A stretch of 64,000 bases of DNA from Henricia sp. BOLD:AAB3569. Taxonomy: Eukaryota; Echinodermata; Asteroidea; Spinulosida; Echinasteridae. The position numbers were made by a program, and so were the translations under genes. Shown here one piece after another: positions 58,263 through 64,000 of the stretch. The notes beneath the pieces were generated by a model that had not been told where the DNA came from, made no database searches, and worked only from the letters and a program-made list of their open reading frames with translations. Where the stretch lies: positions 124,001 through 188,000 of the forward strand of contig JBBELK010000630.1 of NCBI GenBank assembly GCA_037783545.1, given 5' to 3'. Every line of letters starts with the position of its first letter. Position 1 is the first letter of the stretch.

Positions 58263-58399
58263 CGCATTACGTATGCACTGTGGACGTTTCTTTGTATTCG
58301 TGCACTTAAGAGAATTGGTCGGAAAATCGTTGTTTTCTCCAAATTCTTCCCTCATCCACCCCAATTTTTTCCTAATCCATGTTTCTAAACTTTACTCCT

Positions 58400-58518
58400 G
58401 CAGCCGATTTCACGAAACTTTACGCAATTGCGCAAGTCCACTTACGCCATTACTTGCGCAATAACTTATGGCGTAAGTGGACTTGCGCAATTGCGTAAAG
58501 TTTCGTGAAATCGGCTGC
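58400..58518. other. Palindrome with 51-bp perfect arms
   Basis: Left arm 58,400-58,450 starts GCAGCCGATTTCACGAAACT; right arm 58,468-58,518 is its exact reverse complement; spacer 17 bp. Within the arms, TTGCGCAA and GCGTAA words repeat. Perfect identity over 51 bp implies a very recent foldback element or active arm-to-arm correction. Confidence 0.95.
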
Positions 58519-58569
58519 TGAACCCTAATATTTTTGTTTAACCCTCCACCCCCACCCTAACCCCTTTTC

Positions 58570-59060
58570 CCAAGTTTGGACAACATGACTGTGGACTTGA
58601 GCGAACGAGTGCAAGTCCACAATCCGTCACTTTTTCCCGCAAATTGTGGACTTGAATGGGTTTCAAGTCCACAGTGCGACCGCAATGCCCACACATACTT
58701 GTATTCGCCGGCAATCGTGGACCTTACTGTAGGGAAGAATTTCTTTAATGACACCCAACTTAATTTTACCTAAAGCTAGAGAGATGAAATTTAAACGTAA
58801 ATGGTTTGTGACCTAACCTATAATGGTTTGTGACCTAACCTGTAATGGTTTGTGAAACCTACTTATAAAGGTAAAATTAAGTTAGGTGTCATTAAAGAAA
58901 TATTTTCCTATAATTGGTTCTCCAATAATGATTATAGTTGGTTCTCAAACGTATATAGGACCACAGTTTTACAAACGTGGACAGTCCACGTTCGTAGAGG
59001 GTCCACGGTTTGAAGGTGTGTATTCCAATGAAGGTCCACGATTGCAGGCAAATACACACG
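58570..59060. mobile_element. Foldback element with GTGGAC ends
   Basis: Nested inverted arms: GCAATCGTGGACCTT (58,708) faces AAGGTCCACGATTGC (59,030), and TTTCTTTAATGACACCCAAC with TTAATTTTACCT (58,740) faces AGGTAAAATTAAGTTAGGTG (58,868). The centre has ATGGTTTGTGACCTAACCT in tandem. Frequent GTGGACTTGA/CAAGTCCAC words surround it. About 0.45-0.5 kb, non-coding. Confidence 0.75.
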
Positions 59061-59509
59061 CACAGAGGTCACTCCCTTAAGCACGGGGATTTTGCTGCAA
59101 AAACAAGAAGAATTTCAACTCAATGTCATTTGGCAGACCCAGCAAAGTCACAACTAGCCTGGATAATTAGTGCAGATGAAATTAACAATGCTTCACATGA
59201 ATGGTGTGAAATTTTGCTGCTCAGTGGTGGCTAATATGAAAAATATTGGCAGTTGCAAAAATTGATTTTGATCAAATCCCATTTGTTTTGGAGAAAAGAG
59301 ACCTGAATTAATGATATGACAGCTTGTTTACATGCATACTTTATATGGCCCAACAAAACCATATTGTGCGCATATACACAAAATGTGACGTCATGTAGTG
59401 TCAGCGAGTTATTTTCCTGCGAGTCTACCACACTTCCCAAATAGAGAACTAAAGTGAAAACATCATCCTTTGTGTGTTGCCAAGGTTACTTGGTCCCTGG
59501 TCTACGATA

Positions 59510-60534
59510 GGGGCGTTCGAGATGCTTACACCGGGTAACACGGGGTTTACACTGGGGGAAGCCTCCAGAAGATGCAAAACGAACAACACAGGGTTTCTGG
59601 GAACACATGTCAAAGGTTGTTGCCGGCTGGAGCTTTATCATTTGACTTACGATGAAAAATGAAGCCAGTGCTACGCAAAAACAGTTGCCCTAAAGTACCG
59701 CAATAAACTTTGTCAAATACCCACAGACATCTACTGATTAACTCTTTCAGTGACAGCGTTTTTTCAAAATGTACCCCTAAAGTGCCAGACTTCCAACGTT
59801 TTTTGTTATTCTTTGAAATTCTGTAAACAAATCAATAAATAAGTTTAACTCATCAAACTTGTTGTATCTTGGTCTTTGTTATGTCCTCTGCACAAATCAG
59901 CCTTAGTAGTATTGTTTTTTTGGAGTGGTAGATACTGAAACACTTTCCTTTGCAGAGGGCGATTTGACACTTTTTGCAAAAAAAACGCGTATCCCGTCTG
60001 ACTCTATGGGCCGCCATCTTTGCAAATGTCGCAAATCCGACTCCCGACTCGGAGACATTGCGTACTACGGGGAATCCCCAGGTCGTACGGGAATGAAATT
60101 GCACCGTAAGGTAGATGAATACGCCCTCTAGCGATATGTAGAGCTCCTATAGTTACGATGTCTGGCGTTTTTGATAAAAGAAATGTTGAAATCCTGATCG
60201 TATATTTACGATATTGGCACTTTTGGGGTACATGCGGTAGATCGTAAATTTACGTTTTTGGCACTGAAAGAGTTAAGCAAAACGTATTTACAGCCCTATT
60301 CCCTTTTATTTTGTGTAATAAATCTGTGTTTTTCTTCGTACTCACGTCGCGATTCCAAACTGTCCGCCATGTTTTACTACTCGCGGTTACTAGATGATGT
60401 CATTACGCCAGAGACCCAGCCGCGAGCTCGGGTAGTGGTGGCTGCCACCGGGGCAGACTCGTGTATCACGTGATGGCTAAAAGAACGCTTCGGTGTAAGT
60501 TGGCGTTACCCGGTGTCAGCATCTCGAACACCCC
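59510..60534. mobile_element. 1.03-kb TIR element, TA-flanked
   Basis: Ends GGGGCGTTCGAGATGCTTAC and GTCAGCATCTCGAACACCCC (the same sequence inverted, two mismatches), extended by ACCGGGTAAC/GTTACCCGGT. Flanked by TA at 59,508-59,509 and 60,535-60,536. No transposase; a second element is nested inside. Confidence 0.82.
59742..60272. mobile_element. Nested TTAA-flanked element (piggyBac-like MITE)
   Basis: Ends CTCTTTCAGTGACA and TGGCACTGAAAGAG (one mismatch over the first 13) are bounded by TTAA at 59,738-59,741 and 60,273-60,276. CTCTTTCAGTGCC-type ends with TTAA duplication fit piggyBac-derived MITEs. It lies inside the TA-flanked element and is therefore younger. Confidence 0.82.
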
Positions 60535-60679
60535 TACTAAAAATGTTCCCCTATACATATGGCTTATATTTTAAAAACAAAATATTTTTAGATTATTCTG
60601 AAGAAATGACTTTAGCCCAACAAAGGCAACAAGTATGACGGCATAACTTTTTAAAAACCTTGTGTACAAATTTCCCACA

Positions 60680-61190
60680 ATGTACATATGTGAGGGGTCG
60701 TCCAAAGTTGTCAACTTTATCACTGTTGTACACAGTACTTAACATTTTGATATGTAGAAAAATCATACCATAATGGAATGAACTTGGAACTGTATAAACA
60801 TGTATGTTGTTTATACTAGTATTGTACTACTAATTAATTTGCCGTGAGAAATATGTACATGTACATGTACGTACAGTGTAGTCATGGACCAACTGTAAAA
60901 TAACTCGCTATAATGTTACTGAGCATGATTTGTTAAGAATGTTTGAAACTGATGAAATTAGTTGTGGCTTGTCATAATAGTAGGAATGTTCACACGGAGG
61001 CCGTCCCCTCGAGGGAAACTTTGAAGTTTGAAACACTTGAGGGAAACTTGGAGGTTTGTGACCGTGTGGACCCCGGAGGGCGGGGGTTGTTATTCCTCTG
61101 AGTTCCCCCGACGATTTTCCCTCTAAAAAACTTGGGGGATTCGTGAATCCCCCAACAAACCTTCAAGCGAACTCGGGGGTTTGTGCCGTG
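60680..61190. repeat. Duplicated intergenic block B, copy 2
   Basis: Matches 34,500-34,840 in order (GGAATGAACTTGGAACTGTA, ACTAATTAATTTGCCGTGAG, TAGTTGTGGCTTGTCATAAT, CCCTCGAGGGAAACTT). A perfect hairpin TTGGGGGATTC/GAATCCCCCAA lies at 61,132-61,155. Confidence 0.85.
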
Positions 61191-61305
61191 TGGACGCATA
61201 CTCTAGATGGAATGCATTATACCATGTACCTGGCCTTTCTCTCGAGGGGAGGAAAACTTGGGGGTTTGTGATCGTGAAGACACATGGGGGCGGGAAGGCG
61301 TTTAT

Positions 61306-61366
61306 AAATTTTTATACATTTTTAAACATTTTAATACATTTTAATACATTTTTATACATTTTTATA
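61306..61366. repeat. TTTTATACATTTTTA tandem repeat
   Basis: Five or six copies of a roughly 12-bp unit (ATACATTTTTAT). The start of block C copy 2 follows. Confidence 0.85.
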
Positions 61367-61817
61367 GTAGACACTCCATCCCTCGAGGGGTTGTAACCGT
61401 CTAAGCACAGCCAGTGAGGTTTCGGCATGCATGGTTAGTGATTACGCCTATACGTTTACAATGTAGCTAAACCCCAAAATCGTTATATTTTGCTATTTGG
61501 GTCTGTCCACACTAACGGTTACAACTGATAACTTTGGGGATGAGATATGGCAGGTTGATTTCTAATCAGATTTTTTGCAATTTTTTATTTTGTAGGCATA
61601 ATTCCTGCATTATTCATGAGTGCACTGACAAATAGGCTGATCCACTGGATACATGCATGTAGGAAATTACTTGGTCATCTTTAACATGAAACGTGCGATA
61701 ATGTTCATAACATAGGACAGACATTCTTGTATCATACTAGTATATTGTTGTTATAATTAATCTGGACCTTGTTCCATTACATTACTTGGTAAATATAGAA
61801 TTGTTGTCACTCCAAAC

Positions 61818-62764
61818 TTATGCTACGTTTACACCATGTCCCCGGCAGTCCCGGCGCCCCGGTTTGGCCAAAACGTAGCGTGCCGTGGAACTTTTGTCGT
61901 CTTTTTATTACTTTGGCTCGACTCGGCCCTAGTTGGGCCGGTGTGTTGCGTTCTACCACGGTGCGTTACGTCCCGGTACGGAAAGCGTGGCGCGTCGTGC
62001 CGGTTCCGGGCCGCGAGGCGGACGGCGCGCTACGTTTCAAGCGCCGTTCCACTACGGATGGGTCCACGTCCCAGGCCGGCCTGCTAAGTTCTGATGCGGT
62101 GCCTCACGTCCGTCCCGTTCGTGTCACGTTTGTTGTCCCGGCCCAATACGTTCCCGACGGTGTGCGAGGGTCTGCTGCGGCGACCTGCGACTGAACGTGG
62201 CAGCTGTCACGTTTCACGCCCGGTGGTCACCCGGTGGTCTCCCGGTGAGCCCCGGTGGGTATAAATAGTGCGCTACACACCTTCATTTTTACTTCGTCCT
62301 GGAGCGCGACGCAGTGAGGCGTAATAGGTGGCCATGAGCAACAACCGTCACACACCTTGTCGCACCGCAGTTCACCAGGCCGCATTCACACCATGCTGTG
62401 GCCCCTACCGTGTCGGGCCCTGGCAGACCGTGGGGTGCCGGGCTTCCAAACGTGGCGGAGCGCGAGGCACCGGCCGCAATCAGAGGTCCCCGGCACCCCA
62501 AGGTGCCACACCCCGGTGAGTCAAGGCGGTCACTGCGGTCCGTCACGCCCTGTGACGGAAGCCCCGTCCCACTGCGGCCCAGGACGATTCTCATTAGTGC
62601 CGGGACAAATTTTTTGACAGAGCTGCTCACCGGCCGGTGGCAAGGGTGAGCTACGGTCATTCACGTTTCGCCACCCCGGTCCCCTACGTCCATCCCGGTG
62701 CCTCCACGGTGCTCCTCTACCGGGGCGCCGGGACTGCCGGGGACATGGTGTAAACGTAGCATAA
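61818..62764. mobile_element. GC-rich 0.95-kb element with 43-bp perfect TIRs
   Basis: Starts TTATGCTACGTTTACACCAT and continues GTCCCCGGCAGTCCCGGCGC; the right end is the exact inverse (GACTGCCGGGGACATGGTGT, AAACGTAGCATAA). Base composition is strongly GC-rich against an AT-rich host. TTAT/ATAA at the tips may include the target site. The open frames inside have the composition of GC-rich non-coding DNA and no recognisable domain. Confidence 0.85.
62260..62267 (+). promoter_or_regulatory. TATA box inside the GC-rich element
   Basis: TATAAATA follows CCCCGGTGGG and precedes a CTTCATTTTTACTTC stretch about 25-30 bp downstream, an arrangement typical of a core promoter. The nearest ATG (62,333) opens a 63-codon frame of no recognisable product. 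Confidence 0.45.
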
Positions 62765-63639
62765 AGCATTTTATTTATATTTTGGAAATTAGGATGTCTT
62801 TTAAATAAATTTCATATCATGGACAGGCGGTTAGATTTATGTGTCTTCCTTTATTTAACGCGCGCGCACACAGCAGTTGGAACGACAGCAGTTGAATCAG
62901 CCGTTTCTACTGGCAAAATACCATTGCGCGCATTGGCAAAAACCTTCTGCGAGCAGGTTTTACTTTGCTTGTGCACACCAGCAATTAACCGTTTAAGGCT
63001 GTTTCTACAGTGGAAGGATATAGGCCTACTGTTTTTGAAGCATTTCTGAAATGGTTATCGTGCTCGGTAAAAACACGCTACTAGACTTTAGCCGTGTCCG
63101 CATTGGACTTGTTTTTGGGGAGGTTTTACAGAAATGATGGTAAAATAAAAAATGGCTAAATTTTACTGCTGTCCGCATTTGGACGTTTTGACACGAGAAA
63201 ATTTTACAGAGACCGTGGGAGAGCATGCACAGTATGTCCCTTCGCAGTATGACCTTCAGGGCCCAGACGTACGCTTTCAGAGCGCTTTTACCGACTCGCT
63301 GTGTCCACATTGGACTTATCGTCTCATGAAAAGTTATATAATACTTTTTATAAGTAATATTAATTACTTTTGTATCTTTCTAATTGTAACTTTGATTTAG
63401 AGTGAATTTTCAGTGTAAAATAAAAGTAGTTTGTGCATTGTTGAACAAAAAAAATTATTCACTTGCGTGTGATGTTCATATCTTTTTGTATTGTGCGAGT
63501 GGTGCAAGGTGTCAAGTTCTGATCGACTATAAGTACATTCAGCTTGTACAGAAATTGATGGAACCGGATAAATTAGTTTACAAAACATCGGTAGTTTTTG
63601 GACGATATCCTTGAAAATTAGCCCCTGAGCAGTTGGGTG

Positions 63640-64000
63640 CGGTAAAAAAAAGAAATAAAAAAAAAAAGAATAAATTCTACAAGTTGGGCAAAACCATTTG
63701 AAAAGAGGGTTTCCAATCATGTAATCTGCCTTTAAATACTTTCTACACTAATGCCATTCTCATGAATGTACACTGTGCAAATCTCAAATTGTATTACCGT
63801 AACAGCTATGTGTATGTGCACATAGGCCTATAGTATGTAATCACTAATGTGCTTCAGTTTATATTCAAAACTTTCAAGAGACAGTACACAATACATTTTC
63901 GACCTTTAGTACTCTGGCACATGTTTCCATGCAAGTACATGTACCTGCATAGGTTGAAGGTCAGATTTATTTGGAGTGTAGTGGAAACTTTTGAAATGAG
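63640..64000. repeat. Duplicated upstream block, copy 4 (partial)
   Basis: AACCATTTGAAAAGAGGGT, TGCCTTTAAATACTTTCTAC, CACTAATGCCATTCTCATG, TCAAATTGTATTACCGTA, AACTTTCAAGAGACAGTACA and ACTTTTGAAATGAG follow the order seen 5' of gene copies 1-3. The window ends before the gene itself. Confidence 0.88.

Larger units (their letters stand above)
61320..63620. repeat. Duplicated intergenic block C, copy 2
   Basis: Matches 47,240-49,010 in order, interrupted by the GC-rich TIR element at 61,818-62,764. Ends near TTGATGGAACCGGATAAATT and a remnant of MITE family A (AAATTAGCCCCTG at 63,617). Confidence 0.87.

Noticed and set aside
61820..62769. Several 63-124 codon frames in the GC-rich element
   Set aside because: Overlapping frames on both strands, Arg/Pro/Gly-rich, with no domain; expected in GC-rich non-coding DNA where stop codons are rare.

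Overview
This window is eukaryotic and most likely comes from a marine invertebrate. AT-rich tandem satellites, many foldback (MITE-like) elements, CR1/L2-type LINE fragments, genes with GT-AG introns, and abundant ACATGTACATGTA and TAGGCCTA words resemble echinoderm or hemichordate genomes. That placement is an impression from composition, not a database result. There are no bacterial operons, ribosome binding sites or CRISPR arrays.

Layout. (1) 1-15.6 kb is one AT-rich satellite of about 309-bp monomers with higher-order repeats. A non-satellite segment interrupts it at 13.6-14.1 kb, and the monomers decay at the right edge. (2) 15.6-23.1 kb is a graveyard of short inverted-repeat elements, a DDE transposase fragment, a stray satellite monomer carrying its own MITE, and a degenerate minisatellite. 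(3) 23.1-24.5 kb holds the last three exons of an unidentified minus-strand gene. (4) 26-64 kb is a tandem segmental duplication. Its unit (about 7-8 kb before insertions) carries a single-exon gene for a protein with a four-cysteine zinc-finger-like N-terminus, a central fold resembling a class I methyltransferase, and a conserved C-terminal domain followed by a low-complexity acidic tail.

Three copies of that gene are present (starts 28,958, 36,438 and 55,586, all on +). Each is broken downstream of the conserved core in a different way. Copy 1 has a 5'-truncated LINE in antisense and a 21-bp G/C-rich minisatellite. Copy 2 has a frameshift and then an 8.86-kb hAT-type insertion with an exact 8-bp target duplication. 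Copy 3 has a one-base frameshift after an expanded Ser/Asp-rich 21-bp minisatellite. The block that lies upstream of every copy reappears at 63.64-64.00 kb, so a fourth copy is expected just beyond the right edge.

The hAT-type insertion (38,179-47,039) holds a degraded LINE, five tandem units of about 0.9-1.0 kb rich in TGACGTCA palindromes, and a LINE-like 3' tail. The right part of the window (58-63 kb) holds a 51-bp-arm palindrome, nested TIR elements (TA and TTAA target sites) and a GC-rich 0.95-kb element with 43-bp TIRs and a TATA box. Repeat boundaries were read by eye and should be taken as good to a few bases where a TIR is quoted, and to tens of bases elsewhere.
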